NCBI GenBank assembly: GCA_963744115.1
Contig: CAVUSI010000003.1
Coordinates: forward strand, 1,904,796 to 1,968,795
Reading direction: 5' to 3'
Origin: Chersky-267 sp963744115
GTDB taxonomy: Bacteria; Chloroflexota; Limnocylindria; Limnocylindrales; CSP1-4
Length of the DNA: 64,000 bases
Made by a program: the position numbers and the translations under genes. Numbering within the stretch: position 1 is the stretch's first letter; each line of letters begins with the position of its first letter. Below are positions 37,035 through 47,259 of the stretch, piece by piece. Below the pieces are notes generated by a model. That model ran no database searches, was not told the origin of the DNA, and saw nothing but the letters and a program-made list of their open reading frames with translations.

Positions 37035-38717
37035 TCAGGGCGTCGGCAGGACACGATCCTGGGCGATCGGCTGGAGGATCCCGCCCAATTCTTCGCCGCT
37101 GATGAGGGTCCAGACGCGACCCGTCGGAGCGACCCGGATCCAGGCGAGCTGCCACTGTCCGCTCGCCGCCAGCTTCCGTTGCGCGGCCGGCGGTCGGTGA
37201 CCGGTCCGGTCGAACACGACGACCCGCGGGATGTCTCCGCTGTAGGCGCCGACGTAGATGCGTCGGGCACCGATCGCCGGCTCGATGATCGGGCCGGGAC
37301 CGGGAACGCATGACGGGCACTCGGTCGCAAGACCCGCCGCGACGAGCGCCGGCCAACCGGCGACCCGTGACCCTCCGGTCGTGGTCTTCGTGACGACCCC
37401 GGTCGCGGACGTGGAGCCGAAGCGTGTCTTCGGACCGGCGATGAGGACCGTCCCGCCGCCGGCAAGCTGTGGGCTCGACCCGCCATAGCAGGCGGCAGCG
37501 TGGACGGGGATCGCGACCGGCCAACCGGTCTTCACCGCACCTGCCGACGTATAGGCGGTCATCAGGCCGCGCTGGCTCGCGACGTACGTCGTGCCGTCAC
37601 GGCCGATCGTCGGGTCCGAGCTCCAGCCGGCGACGCTGACCGGCCAGCCGGACAGCGTCCGGCCGTTCCGGGCCAGGATCTCGTACCGGGTCCAGACAGG
37701 GAGCCCGCACTGCCCGGCGTCCAGTCCGTAGGTCCGCCAGGTCACCCACAGGCGTCCGAGCGGACCGAGGGCCAGCGAGGCGCCGGTCCGGACCGTGCGC
37801 GGCCAGCCGGCGCGGAGCCGGCCGCCGGGCCCGTAGGCAGCCAGCCGCGTCGACCCCTTCTTGGCGATCGCCAGGTAGAGCGTGCCGTTGGCGGCGAGCA
37901 GCGGGTCCTGGGCGGTCGGGCCGGTCCGGATCGGCCAGCCGGCCACCGTCGACCCGTCGGGCCGAAGCGCGAAGGTGGCAGCCCGGACGGTGTCCCCGTC
38001 GGGCGAATCCTGGAGGTCGCAGGTCACGTAGGCGGTCCCGGACGCGGCCAGAAGGGGGGTATGGCAGAACCCGTTCGTGGCGACCTGGACCGGGTAGCCC
38101 GGCTGCTCCTGGCCGGTCCGATCGAGCCGATGGACGCTCGATGCACCGGCCCTCGTCCCGGCGACCACGACGACCGAGCCGTCCGACGCGAGGGCGGCAT
38201 TCACGGCCGGATAGCCGACGACCGGATCGACGGCGGGCGCCAGCCACGGCCAGCCGGGCTCGACCTGGCCCGCCGCGTCGAGCGCCACGAGCCGGACGCC
38301 AGCCGGGTCGGCCTGGACCTCCATGACGACGACGCCGCCGTCGGGGCGGAAGAGCGCGTCGGCGACGGTCCATGCGGTCTGGAACGGCCAGGTCTTGATG
38401 ACGGGATCCGGACTCGGCGTCGGTGCCGGCGTCGGGGTCGGAGACCCAGAGGGGGAAGGCTCGGGGGAGGTGGCCGGTTCGAGCGATCCGGCCGGCGCCT
38501 CGCTCGTCGCGGGCGCTGAGGGCAGCCCTGCCGAGGCGCTCGGGACGACGCTGGCGAGTTCGGAGGAGGTCGGGCTGGATGAGGCGACGGCCTCGACCGA
38601 GGGACTCGGTCCGGTCGTTGTCGGTGGCGTGGGGGTCGTCGACCCGCAGCCCGCCAGGACGAGTGCCGCGACCGCCGCCGCGACAAGCCGATGGTTCGAT
38701 CGTGCGACCGGGGACAT
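37035..38717 (-). CDS. Lipoprotein with PQQ-like beta-propeller
   Basis: 560 residues, ATG with GGGAGGG eight bases upstream. Lipobox 'AALVLAGCGST' (Cys about 24), a Ser/Pro/Thr linker to about 105, then repeated 'GWP' blades (EPGWPWL, VAGWPIRT, RAGWPRTV, LSGWPVSV, KTGWPVAI, VAGWPALV) characteristic of PQQ-type propellers. It contains several Cys pairs. Likely an outer-surface scaffold; no catalytic signature seen. Confidence 0.82.
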   Translation of the reverse strand: MSPVARSNHRLVAAAVAALVLAGCGSTTPTPPTTTGPSPSVEAVASSSPTSSELASVVPSASAGLPSAPATSEAPAGSLEPATSPEPSPSGSPTPTPAPTPSPDPVIKTWPFQTAWTVADALFRPDGGVVVMEVQADPAGVRLVALDAAGQVEPGWPWLAPAVDPVVGYPAVNAALASDGSVVVVAGTRAGASSVHRLDRTGQEQPGYPVQVATNGFCHTPLLAASGTAYVTCDLQDSPDGDTVRAATFALRPDGSTVAGWPIRTGPTAQDPLLAANGTLYLAIAKKGSTRLAAYGPGGRLRAGWPRTVRTGASLALGPLGRLWVTWRTYGLDAGQCGLPVWTRYEILARNGRTLSGWPVSVAGWSSDPTIGRDGTTYVASQRGLMTAYTSAGAVKTGWPVAIPVHAAACYGGSSPQLAGGGTVLIAGPKTRFGSTSATGVVTKTTTGGSRVAGWPALVAAGLATECPSCVPGPGPIIEPAIGARRIYVGAYSGDIPRVVVFDRTGHRPPAAQRKLAASGQWQLAWIRVAPTGRVWTLISGEELGGILQPIAQDRVLPTP

Positions 38718-38796
38718 CTTCGGACCCTCCCTGTTGCCGTCAGACGGCGAGGGTCGCGCGCTTGTGACCGACGATACTCCCGGCGGATCGCCGCGG

Positions 38797-39246
38797 CTAG
38801 GTCCGGCCCTCGTGGAGGGTGGCGACGGACTTCTCGATGCGGCGCTGGCGGGTCTCGGGGGTCTTGGCGTCGTCGATCGACAGGACGAACCGCGAGCGGT
38901 TGCTGTACGACAGGCCGTCGAAGAAGCGACGGGCCTCCGGGTCGCGGTCGAGCGCCTCACTGAAGTCGGCCGGGACGGCCAGGACGCGTGGCTCGGTGTC
39001 GAGCTCGAGATCGATGTCGACCTCGTCGCCGGCGGCGACCCCGGCGTTGGTCCGATGCTCGTTGCTGACGCCGACCCACGACTCGCCGCCCATGACCGCC
39101 ACGGTGCTGCGGTAGGTGTACGAGCCGTTGATCGTCACCGTTACCGGCGGCTTTCTGCCCTTGCCGAGGCTCTCGACCACCTCGGGCGGGACCTTGATGC
39201 CGGCGGCCGTCTTGCCCGTGCCGATGATCGTCGTGCGGAATCTCAT
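38797..39246 (-). CDS. DUF1905/YdeI-like protein
   Basis: 149 residues. The N-terminal half 'GKTAAGIKVPPEVVESLGKG' and 'VTVTINGSYTYRSTVAVMGG' is the DUF1905 barrel; the C-terminal half 'LDRDPEARRFFDGLSYSNRS' and 'AKTPETRQRRIEKSVATLHE' is the YdeI/OmpD-associated domain. Cytoplasmic, function unknown. Confidence 0.9.
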   Translation of the reverse strand: MRFRTTIIGTGKTAAGIKVPPEVVESLGKGRKPPVTVTINGSYTYRSTVAVMGGESWVGVSNEHRTNAGVAAGDEVDIDLELDTEPRVLAVPADFSEALDRDPEARRFFDGLSYSNRSRFVLSIDDAKTPETRQRRIEKSVATLHEGRT

Positions 39247-39308
39247 GGCGCGGAGTATCGCCGATGCGCCGGCCGTGCGGCGGGGCGCCGCCCGCTGCCG
39301 GATGCCAC

Positions 39309-41282
39309 TCAGACCGCCTCGGGAAGAGCCTCGGCGAACTGGCTGTTGTAGAGGTCGTAGTAGAAGCCGCGGGCGGCCAGCAGCTGCTCGTGGGTCCCCT
39401 GCTCGATGAGCCGACCGTGGTCCATGACCAGGATCATGTGGGCGTCGCGGATCGTCGACAGCCGATGGGCGATGACGAACGACGTCCGACCCTTCATCAG
39501 CCGCGCCATCGCACGCTGGATGAGCACCTCGGTGCGCGTGTCGACCGAGCTCGTCGCCTCGTCGAGGATGAGGACCGGCGGGTCGGCCAGGAAGGCGCGG
39601 GCGATGGTCAGCAGCTGCTTCTCGCCCTGCGAGACGTTCGTGGCGTCGTCGTCGACGATGGTGTCGTAGCCGCCGGCCAGCGTCCGGACGAAGTGGTCGA
39701 CGTGAGCGGCCTGCGCCGCGGCGACGATCTGCTCCTCGGTCGCGTTCTCGTCGCCGTAGGCGATGTTCTCGCGGATCGTCCCGCCGAACAGCCAGGCGTC
39801 CTGGAGGACCATCCCGAAGGTCCGCCGGAGATCGTCCCGGGTCAGGTCCCGGATGTCGATCCCGTCGACCGCGATCCGGCCCTGATCGATCTCGTAGAAC
39901 CGCATCAGCAGGTTGACCAAGGTGGTCTTGCCCGCGCCGGTCGGCCCGACGATGGCGACGGTCTCGCCGGGTTGGACGTCGAGGTTCAGGTCCTCGATGA
40001 GCGGGACGTCCGGCAGGTAGCGGAAGGCCACGTCCTCGAGCGTGATCCGGCCGGTCCCGGCGTGAAGCCGCTGCGGCGTCGCCGTGTCGGGGATCTCCTC
40101 CTCCTCGTCGAGCAGCTCGAACACCCGCTCCGCCGAGGCGACCGCGGACTGGAGGACGTTGGCGATCGAGGCCGTCTGGGTGATCGGCATCGTGAACTGG
40201 CGTGAGTACTGGATGAACGCCTGGACGTCGCCGAGCGACATCGTGCCGTTCGCGACCTGCACGCCGCCGATGACGGCGATCGCCACGTAGTTCAGGTTGC
40301 CGATGAAGTTGATCACCGGCTGGATCGTCCCGGAGATGAACTGCGCCCGGAAGCTGGCCTGGAACAGCGCCTCGTTCTGGGCGCCGAAGTCGTCGAGCGC
40401 CTCCTGCTGATGGCCGAAGACCTTGACCAGGCTGTGGCCCGTGTGCATCTCCTCGACGTAGCCGTTGAGCGACCCGGTCTGCTTCCACTGCGCCTCGAAC
40501 TGGGTCTGCGAGCGCTTGGCGATGAACATCGTGGCGACGACCGAGGCCGGCACGACAAGGATCGAGATGAACGCCAGCAGCGGGCTGATCAGCAGCATCA
40601 TCCCGAGCACGCCGATGATCGTGAACACGGCGGTCAGGAGCTGGGTCAGGCTCTGCTGGAGGGTGGCGGCGATGTTGTCGATGTCGTTGGTGACCCGGCT
40701 CAGCGTGTCGCCGCGGGCGTGCCCGTCGAGGTAGCTGAGTGGCAGCCGGCCGAGCTTGGCGTCGACCCGCTTGCGGAGCTTGTAGACGGTCCGCTGGGCG
40801 ACCCCGGCCATGATGTAGGCCGACGCCCAGGTGAAGATCGCGCTGAGGATGTAGACGACCGCCAGGAGGGCGAGGATCCGGGCGAGCGCCGCGAAGTCGA
40901 CGCCGACGCCGGGCACGACGGTCATCCCGGAGATCAGGTCGGCCTGCTGGTTCAGGCCCGCGGCGCGCATGGCGGCTTCGGCCTGGGCCTGCGTCGTCCC
41001 GGGCGGGAACTGCGTCCCGAGCTGCTTGCCGACGATCCCGTCGAACAGGATGTTCGTCGCGGCGCCGAGGATCCGCGGCCCGGCGATGCTGAAGGCGACG
41101 CCGACGATCGCCAGGAGCATCACGACGATGATCCGCGGCCGCTCGGGCCGGAGCTCGCCGAGAAGGCGCGTGAACGAGGTGCGGAAGTCGCGCGGCTTGG
41201 CCGCCGCTCCCATCCCGGGCCGCATGCCCATCATGCCGGGGCCACCGCCACCCGGGCCTCCACCGCCCGGCCGCCCCATCAT
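39309..41282 (-). CDS. ABC exporter half-transporter (second of pair)
   Basis: 657 residues. Gly/Met-rich N-terminus, six-helix exporter domain (about 40-380), and an ATPase domain: Walker A 'GPTGAGKTT', signature 'VSQGEKQLL', Walker B 'VLILDEATSSVD' and H-loop 'VIAHRLS'. The signature reads 'SQGEKQ' rather than LSGGQ, as in the degenerate half of some heterodimeric exporters (TmrAB/BmrCD type). Overlaps the partner's stop by 4 bp. Confidence 0.92.
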   Translation of the reverse strand: MMGRPGGGGPGGGGPGMMGMRPGMGAAAKPRDFRTSFTRLLGELRPERPRIIVVMLLAIVGVAFSIAGPRILGAATNILFDGIVGKQLGTQFPPGTTQAQAEAAMRAAGLNQQADLISGMTVVPGVGVDFAALARILALLAVVYILSAIFTWASAYIMAGVAQRTVYKLRKRVDAKLGRLPLSYLDGHARGDTLSRVTNDIDNIAATLQQSLTQLLTAVFTIIGVLGMMLLISPLLAFISILVVPASVVATMFIAKRSQTQFEAQWKQTGSLNGYVEEMHTGHSLVKVFGHQQEALDDFGAQNEALFQASFRAQFISGTIQPVINFIGNLNYVAIAVIGGVQVANGTMSLGDVQAFIQYSRQFTMPITQTASIANVLQSAVASAERVFELLDEEEEIPDTATPQRLHAGTGRITLEDVAFRYLPDVPLIEDLNLDVQPGETVAIVGPTGAGKTTLVNLLMRFYEIDQGRIAVDGIDIRDLTRDDLRRTFGMVLQDAWLFGGTIRENIAYGDENATEEQIVAAAQAAHVDHFVRTLAGGYDTIVDDDATNVSQGEKQLLTIARAFLADPPVLILDEATSSVDTRTEVLIQRAMARLMKGRTSFVIAHRLSTIRDAHMILVMDHGRLIEQGTHEQLLAARGFYYDLYNSQFAEALPEAV

Positions 41283-43010
41283 GCGACTTCCTCCTCGGAC
41301 AGCTGCGAGTAGACGATCTCGCGATACGTCTCGCAGGTGGCCATCAGCTCGTGGTGGGTGCCGATCCCGACGATCGAGCCGTTGTCCATGACCACGATCC
41401 GGTCGGCCTGCATGATCGTGCCGACCCGCTGGGCGACGATGATCACCGTGGCATCCCGGGTCTCCGACTCGAGCGCGGCCCGGAGCATCGAGTCGGTCTT
41501 GAAGTCGAGCGCCGAGAAGCTGTCGTCGAAGATGTAGACGAGCGGCTTCTTGGCCAGGGCTCGGGCGATCGCGAGGCGCTGGCGCTGGCCGCCGGACACG
41601 TTCTTGCCGCCCTGCGAGATCGGGGCTTCGAGGCCTTCGGCCATCTCGGTGACGAAGGTCTTCGCCTGGGCCACCTCGAGGGCGTGCCACAGGTCGTCGT
41701 CGGTGGCGTCGGGCGCGCCGTAGCGGAGGTTGCTGGCGACCGTGCCGCTGAACAGGAACGCCTTCTGGGGGATGACCCCGATCTCGTGCCAGACGTCGTC
41801 CTGGGCCATCTCGCGGACGTCGACGCCGTCGAGCGTGACGGACCCGCCGGTGACGTCGTAGAAGCGCGGGATGAGGTTGATCAGGGTCGACTTGCCGCTG
41901 CCGGTGCTGCCGACGATGGCGGTCGTCTCACCGGGCGCGGCACGGAACGAGATGCCGCGAAGGACCGGGTCCTCGGCCCCCGGGTAGCGGAACTCCACGT
42001 CGTGGAACTCGACGACCCCGCGGGGCGCAGCGATCGCGGCCGGTTCGTCGGGATCGTTGAGGGTGGCCTCGGTATCGAGGACCTCCTGGATCCGCTCGGA
42101 TGACGCCGCCGCGCGCGGGATCATCACGAACATGAACACGGCCATCAGGACCGAGAACAGGATCTGCATCACGTAGGCGAGGAACGCGGTCAGGTTGCCG
42201 ATCGGCAGGCTGCCGTTGTCCACCTGGACGCTGCCGAACCACATGATCGCGACCGATCGACAGGTTGAAGATGAGCATGACCGTCGGAAGCATCAGCGCG
42301 AACAGCCGGTTGACCCGCAGGGACGTCGCGGTCAGGTCCTGGTTGGCTTCGTCGAAGCGGCGTTCCTCGTGCTCGGTCCGGACGAAGGCGCGGATGACCC
42401 GCACGCCGCTCAGGCTCTCCCGGACGACCTGGTTGATCCGGTCGACCTTGACCTGCATCGCCCGGAACAGCGGCAGGGCGCGCCGCATCATCACCGCGAT
42501 GAAGGTGGCCATGATCGGGACGATGACCAGCAGGATGAGCGACAGCTGGGCGTCCTCGCGGACGGCCATGATCACGCCGCCGATGGCCATGATCGGGGCC
42601 AGGATCATGATGTTGAGGCCCATCACCAGGACCATCTGGACCTGCTGGACGTCGTTGGTGTTGCGGGTGATGAGCGACGGCGTCCCGAACAGGTTGGTCT
42701 CGGTCTGGGAGAAGCTCACGACCTTGTGGAAGATCGCGCCGCGGACGTCGCGGCCGAAGGCCATGGCGGTCTTCGAGCCCCAGTAGACCGAGATGATCGA
42801 GGCGATGGCCAGGAGCAGGGTGACGAGCAGCATCAACCCGCCGACCCGGATGATGTACGGGATGTCCCCCTTCGCGACGCCGTTGTTGATGATGTCGGCG
42901 TTGAGGTTCGGCAGGTAGAGGGTCGTGATCGCCTGGACCGTCACGAGCGCGACGATCAGGGCGAGCGCCTTGCGGTAGGGCGCGAGATACGTCCTCAGCA
43001 GTCTGATCAT
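41279..43010 (-). CDS. ABC exporter half-transporter (first of pair), frame-disrupted
   Basis: About 577 residues joined. Six-helix domain begins 'MIRLLRTYLAPYRKALALIV'; after 'VMLIFNLSI' an extra C/G at 42253-42254 shifts the frame, and 'VAIMWFGSVQVDNGSLPIGN' resumes. ATPase: Walker A 'GSTGSGKST', signature 'VSGGQRQR', Walker B 'VYIFDDSFSALD' (Asp in place of the usual catalytic Glu) and 'VAQRVGTI' with Gln in place of the H-loop His. So the two halves carry unequal ATP sites, as expected for a heterodimer. Confidence 0.85.
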
Positions 43011-43220
43011 CGGCGGGTCGGCGGCTCCGTGGAGGTTCGTGGCGGGTGTCGGGTGCGGCGGCCGTTCCGGGCCTCGGCGCGTGGTCGTGCCCGGGCGGTC
43101 GTGCGGGACGGAACACGATAGATCATCCGGGCCGAATGTGAGGCGCGTGTGATGAGGCCGTGGCGAGGAGGCGGCGGGGCCCGGCCGGCCGGGGGGCGCG
43201 GGCGGCCGGGTTCCCCCGGT

Positions 43221-43238
43221 GATGCGACTCGGCGCATC
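43221..43238 (+). repeat. Single GATGC-type dyad (copy C0)
   Basis: GATGCG-ACTCGG-CGCATC, perfect 6-bp arms, preceded by CCCCCGGT and followed by GG, the same flank as the copies at 45.2-45.5 kb. It lies in the gap between the ABC exporter and the ABC-2 permease. Confidence 0.7.
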
Positions 43239-43259
43239 GGTCGCGGGTGCGCGGGTCGG

Positions 43260-44406
43260 TCAGACGACTTCGCGGCGGATCGTGAGGGACGCGATCGTGG
43301 CGAAGAAGACGGCGAACAGGGCGAGCACGAGCAGGTCCCAGCGGAGCGCCGCGACGCCGAGGTCGGCACCGCGGATGAACACCTGGCGGAGGCCGTCGAC
43401 GGCGTAGCTGAGCGGGAGCAGCGGCGCGATCGGCTGGATGACCGCCGGCAGACTGCTCGACCGGGAAGAGCACGCCCGACAGGAGGAACTGGGGCACGAT
43501 CACGAGCGGGATGAACTGGATGATCTGGAGCTCGGTGCGGGCGAACGACGACAGGAAGATGCCGAGGCTCACGGCACCCATGGCGAGCAGCAGGACGACG
43601 ACGAAGGCAAGCAACGGGCTTCCCGCCACCGCCACGCCGAGACCGATCGAGAACGCCGGCAGCGGGCCGATGGCCGGGACGTGGATCGTCCCCAGGACCC
43701 AGATCATCAGGAGGGTGACCTGGATGATGGCGAACAGCCCGAACCCGAGGGTGTAGCCGGTCACGATCTCCGCCCGTGAGACCGGGGTCGCCATCAGCCG
43801 CTCGAGCGTCCCGCCCGTTCGCTCGCGCAGGAAGCTGACCCCCGTGAGCAGGTAGACGAAGAAATAGACGAAGAACGCGACAAGGGCCGGCGCGTAGTTC
43901 ATCAGCGGGTCGGTGCTCGGCGTGCCGAACACGGTCGAGTGGACGATCGTCGGCAGCGTTCGGCCCGAGGCGGCGGTCGCGGCCGATAGCAACGCCTTCT
44001 GGAGCGCCGTCAGCTGGACGGCTTCGCCGGCCGGGTCGAGCCCGTTGGTGATGACGGTGATCGACGATGGAGCGCCGGCTCCAAGGCCGGGCGGAAGGAC
44101 GATCGCGACGGTCGCCGTCCCGTCCTCGATGAGGGCACGGGCGGCGGTCTCGTCGGGGGCCGTGCTGACCGTCGCTCCCTGGCTCGTGAGCGCCGCGCCG
44201 AGGACCCCGCTGACGAGCTCCCCCGGCTGGCCCGCCTGGTTGACCACGACCGCGTCGATGGTCGGGCGCTCGCCCTCGCGAAGGATGAACGTGAGCAGCC
44301 CGGTGATGACGATCGGGGCGATGAACAGCAGCGCGATCGAGGGGCGGTCGCGCCGGATCTCCTGGACGACCCGCCGGAAGAGGGCGGCGATCCGCCGAGC
44401 GTTCAT
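43260..44406 (-). CDS. ABC-2 type permease, frame-disrupted
   Basis: About 381 residues joined. N-terminal helix (IALLFIAPIVITGLLTFILR), an extracytoplasmic domain with 'VVVNQAGQPGELVSGVLGAA', then five helices including 'FFVYFFVYLLTGVSFLRERT' followed by 'GTLERLMATPVSRAEIVTGY' (typical ABC-2 motif). One frame break near 43452 separates 'SGVLFPVEQ' from 'LPAVIQPIAPLLPLSYAVDG'; the gene ends 'TIRREVV'. Coupled by 4 bp to its ATPase upstream. Confidence 0.82.
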
Positions 44407-45146
44407 CGGGTCACCGCGACGTCGCCGCCGAGCCGGAGGAAGGCCTGCTCGAGGTCGTCGGTCCCGGCGTCGCGCCCGGATCTCGCGGCCGGTCCCGCGG
44501 GCGATGACCTTGCCCGGACCGAACGAACAGGAGCTCGTCGCAGCGGTCGGCCTCGTCCATCACGTGGCTCGACACGACGATGGTCGTTCCCGCATCGGCG
44601 AGCTCGCGGAAGTGCGTCCAGAACTGGACGCGGAGGAGCGGGTCGATGCCGACCGTCGGCTCGTCGAGGAAGAGGACGGCCGGCCGATGGACGAGCGCGC
44701 ACGCGAGCGACAGGCGACGCCGCTGCCCGCCGGACAGGGTCCCGACGATCGAGTCGGCCCGGTCGGCCAGCTCGACCAGGCGGAGGGTCGTCGTCCACGG
44801 CGGCGTCGCCCCGGACGCCGTAGGTCGCGGCGAAGAACCGGGCGTTCTCCCTGACCGTCAGCGCGGTGTAGACCCCGTCGGCCTGGGTCATGTAGCCGAT
44901 CCGACTGAGGTTCGGACGCGACGGCATCGTCACGCCGAGGACCTCGGCGGTCCCGCTGGTCGCCCTGGTCAGGCCGGTGAGGAGGCGGATGAGCGTCGTC
45001 TTGCCCGAGCCGTTCGGGCCGAGCAGGCCGTAGATCCGGCCCGGCGCGAGCTCGAAGCTGACGTCGTCGACCGCCCGGACCGGGCCGAACTCCTTGACCA
45101 GCCCGCTCGCCCGGATCGCCGGCTCGGCGCTCGGGAGCTGCTCCAT
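44403..45146 (-). CDS. ABC-2 exporter ATPase, frame-disrupted
   Basis: About 247 residues joined. Walker A 'GPNGSGKTTL', Q-loop 'GYMTQADGVYTAL', then after a break near 44800 the frame gives 'LRLVELADRADSIVGTLSGG' (signature), Walker B 'VLFLDEPTVGIDP' and 'TIVVSSHVMDEADRCDELLF'. Two further shifts near 44520 and 44480 bring back the C-terminal 'DDLEQAFLRLGGDVAVTR'. Forms an exporter with the permease downstream. Confidence 0.8.
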   Translation of the reverse strand: MEQLPSAEPAIRASGLVKEFGPVRAVDDVSFELAPGRIYGLLGPNGSGKTTLIRLLTGLTRATSGTAEVLGVTMPSRPNLSRIGYMTQADGVYTALTVRENARFFAATYGVRGDAAVDDDPPPGRAGRPGRLDRRDPVRRAAASPVARVRARPSAGRPLPRRADGRHRPAPPRPVLDALPRARRCGNDHRRVEPRDGRGRPLRRAPVRSVRARSSPAGPAARSGRDAGTDDLEQAFLRLGGDVAVTR

Positions 45147-45217
45147 CGTCGAGGCGAATCGTACTCCGGGCGTCGTGCGGTTCGAAGGCGGTGGTCGGCG
45201 GGTCAGGTGTCCGCGGT

Positions 45218-45456
45218 GATGCAGCTCGAGCATCGGGGGGTCGGGTCCGGCGATCGGTCGGCGGGTAGGCTTCCCCGGTGATGCGGCCCGCGCATCGGGG
45301 GGCGGGTCAGGGATGTCCCCCGGTGATGCGGCTCGGTGCATCGGTGGACGGGTCTCGCGGGGTCGGCGGGCATCGGTCCCGAGGCGATGCGGCCGAGGTG
45401 CATCGGGCCTGCGCGTCGAATTCGGCGCTCCGCGCGATGCGCCGAGTTGCATCGCG
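45218..45456 (+). repeat. Array C: five GATGC-N7-9-GCATC dyads
   Basis: Copies at 45218-45234, 45280-45296, 45325-45342, 45386-45404 and 45433-45456 (the last with extended CGCGATGC / GCATCGCG arms). Flanks are CCCCGGT before and CGGnGG after in several copies. Centre spacings are about 62, 46, 61 and 50 bp. The gap 45147-45604 contains no supported gene. Confidence 0.8.
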
Positions 45457-45604
45457 AACCGAGCCCAGCCCCCAGACCTCGCACGTCGGCTTCCGTGGAC
45501 ACGCTAAGCGCTCACGGGCGCCGGAGCATCTGACGACCGACGGAGCCTGCGGACGGACCCGGGACCCTGCGGATGGTCCAGGGGCCCACCGGCCCGCAAC
45601 CCGT

Positions 45605-46028
45605 TCAGAGGCCGGCGAGCTCCGTGAGGGCGAGGTGGCGTCGGCTCAGGACCACGACGGTCTGTGGACCCTCGACCGCGAGGCCGCCGCCGGGCGCGGA
45701 TCCGGCGCTCGGGCGGACAAACCGCCACAGCCCATGCATCGCCCTCGAGGAGCGCTCGGACCTGGTAGATCTCGCCGGGGCGCAGCTCCGGGGTGCGGAA
45801 GCGACCCGCCTGACGGTAGCCCCTGGGCAGGGTGCCGTCGGGCTCGAGCATCACGACGGGCAACGGGACGTCGCCCCACGGCGCGGTCGTTCCGAGGCGG
45901 GACTGGATCCTGACGCGGTCGGTCGAGCGTCCGGCGCGGTAGGTGATCCAGGTATGGGTGGAGCTGCGGCCGGCGGCGCCGTCACAGATCAGTCGATTCG
46001 AGTCGACCCGGAGATCGATGTGCGACAC
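45605..46028 (-). CDS. Hypothetical protein, frame-disrupted
   Basis: GTG start with GGAGGG nine bases upstream; about 140 residues when one extra base near 45710 is removed. Reads 'VSHIDLRVDSNRLICDGAAG', 'WGDVPLPVVMLEPDGTLPRG', 'PELRPGEIYQVRALLEGDAW' and ends 'VEGPQTVVVLSRRHLALTEL'-AGL. The beta-rich pattern suggests a small beta-barrel, but no family is recognised. Confidence 0.5.
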
Positions 46029-46251
46029 GACGCCGTCCCTCCGTCCGGTCTCGCGCGCTCCACCCTCCACCTGGAGTCCCCGTCACAGACGATGCCACGC
46101 GAGGCGGAGGGGAGGTGTCGGCGCGTCGACACCGGGGCGTCAACCCGCCGCGCGACCCGCACCCCGTGCCATTCGCGGGACTTCCGGCACTTCCCGTCGA
46201 CGACCGAGGCGGCCACGATCGAGAGTGCCAGATTCTGAAGGAGGTGCCCGC

Positions 46252-47196
46252 ATGAAGCGTCTGTACGTGGTCACGTTGTCGGTCCTGTTGGCGTTCCTGT
46301 GGCTCGTCCCCGCGGTCGTGGCTGCGGATCCGACGCCGACGAGCGCCAGCACGGGGCGGGTCCTCATCTCGACCGGTGGCGCCTTCACGATGCCCGCCGG
46401 CGACCAGGCGGACTTCGTCCTCGTCACCCAGGGCTCGGCCACCATCAACGGCACGGTCAAGACCCTCGCCGTCATCGACAGCACGGCCGTCCTGACCGGC
46501 GCGAAGGTCGAGCGGATCTTCGCGATCCGCAGCCCGATCACGCTCGGTGAGGGGACCGTCGTGACCGGTGACATCCGGACCCTCGACTCGCCGGTCACCC
46601 AGGGCACCGGCTCGCAGGTCCAGGGCAGCGTCAGCGACTTCGGTCTCGACCTGGCCGGGATCGGCCTGATCCTCGCCCCGGCGATCCTCCTGTTGTGGCT
46701 CGGGTTCATCCTCGCGACGATCGTCGCCGGGCTGGTCCTCGCCGCGCTCGGCGCCCGGCAGGTCCGGACCGCCGAGGGCCTGATCACCCACGAGCCCGGA
46801 CACACGCTGGTGTGGGGCCTCGGTGGGGTCGTCCTGCCGATGTTCGTGATCGTCCTGCTGCTGATCAGCGTGGTCGGCGCCCCGATCGGGCTCGCCCTGC
46901 TCTTCGGCGTGTGGCCGTTGACCGCGTTCCTCGGCTACCTCGTGGCCGGCATCTGGATCGGCGACTGGATCCTCCATCGCACGTCCCCGAACGTCGTCCG
47001 CGAGCGGCCGTATCTCGCGGCCGTCGTCGGCATCCTCGTCCTGCAGGTCCTGACGATCGTCCCGTTCGTCACGGGGATCGCGAGCCTGTTCGGCTTCGGG
47101 GCCGTGCTGCTCCTCGCCTGGCGGACGTTCCACCAGGGTCACATGGGTGAGGCCGCGGTGTCGCACCCGGCGGCCCCGGCGCCCATGGCGAGCTGA
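46252..47196 (+). CDS. Bactofilin-like multi-helix membrane protein
   Basis: 314 residues, ATG with a near-perfect AGGAGGT seven bases upstream. Signal peptide 1-24 (VVTLSVLLAFLWLVPAVVA), a beta-repeat segment (about 35-125: VLISTGGAFTMPAGDQADFV, TVVTGDIRTLDSPVTQGTGS) resembling polymer-forming/bactofilin strands, then four or five helices (about 140-300). A surface beta-helix on a membrane base is the likely form. Hairpins follow. Confidence 0.8.
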   Translation: MKRLYVVTLSVLLAFLWLVPAVVAADPTPTSASTGRVLISTGGAFTMPAGDQADFVLVTQGSATINGTVKTLAVIDSTAVLTGAKVERIFAIRSPITLGEGTVVTGDIRTLDSPVTQGTGSQVQGSVSDFGLDLAGIGLILAPAILLLWLGFILATIVAGLVLAALGARQVRTAEGLITHEPGHTLVWGLGGVVLPMFVIVLLLISVVGAPIGLALLFGVWPLTAFLGYLVAGIWIGDWILHRTSPNVVRERPYLAAVVGILVLQVLTIVPFVTGIASLFGFGAVLLLAWRTFHQGHMGEAAVSHPAAPAPMAS

Positions 47197-47207
47197 CCCG
47201 TTCCAAG

Positions 47208-47235
47208 GGGCCGGCCGCCTGACTCCGGCCGGCCC
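47208..47235 (+). terminator. GC hairpin after the bactofilin-like gene
   Basis: Arms GGGCCGGCCG / CGGCCGGCCC around an 8-base loop, followed by TTCCTTC. It lies only 24 bp before the next start, so it may attenuate rather than end transcription. Confidence 0.55.
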
Positions 47236-47259
47236 TTCCTTCGCCGAAGGAGACGCGAC

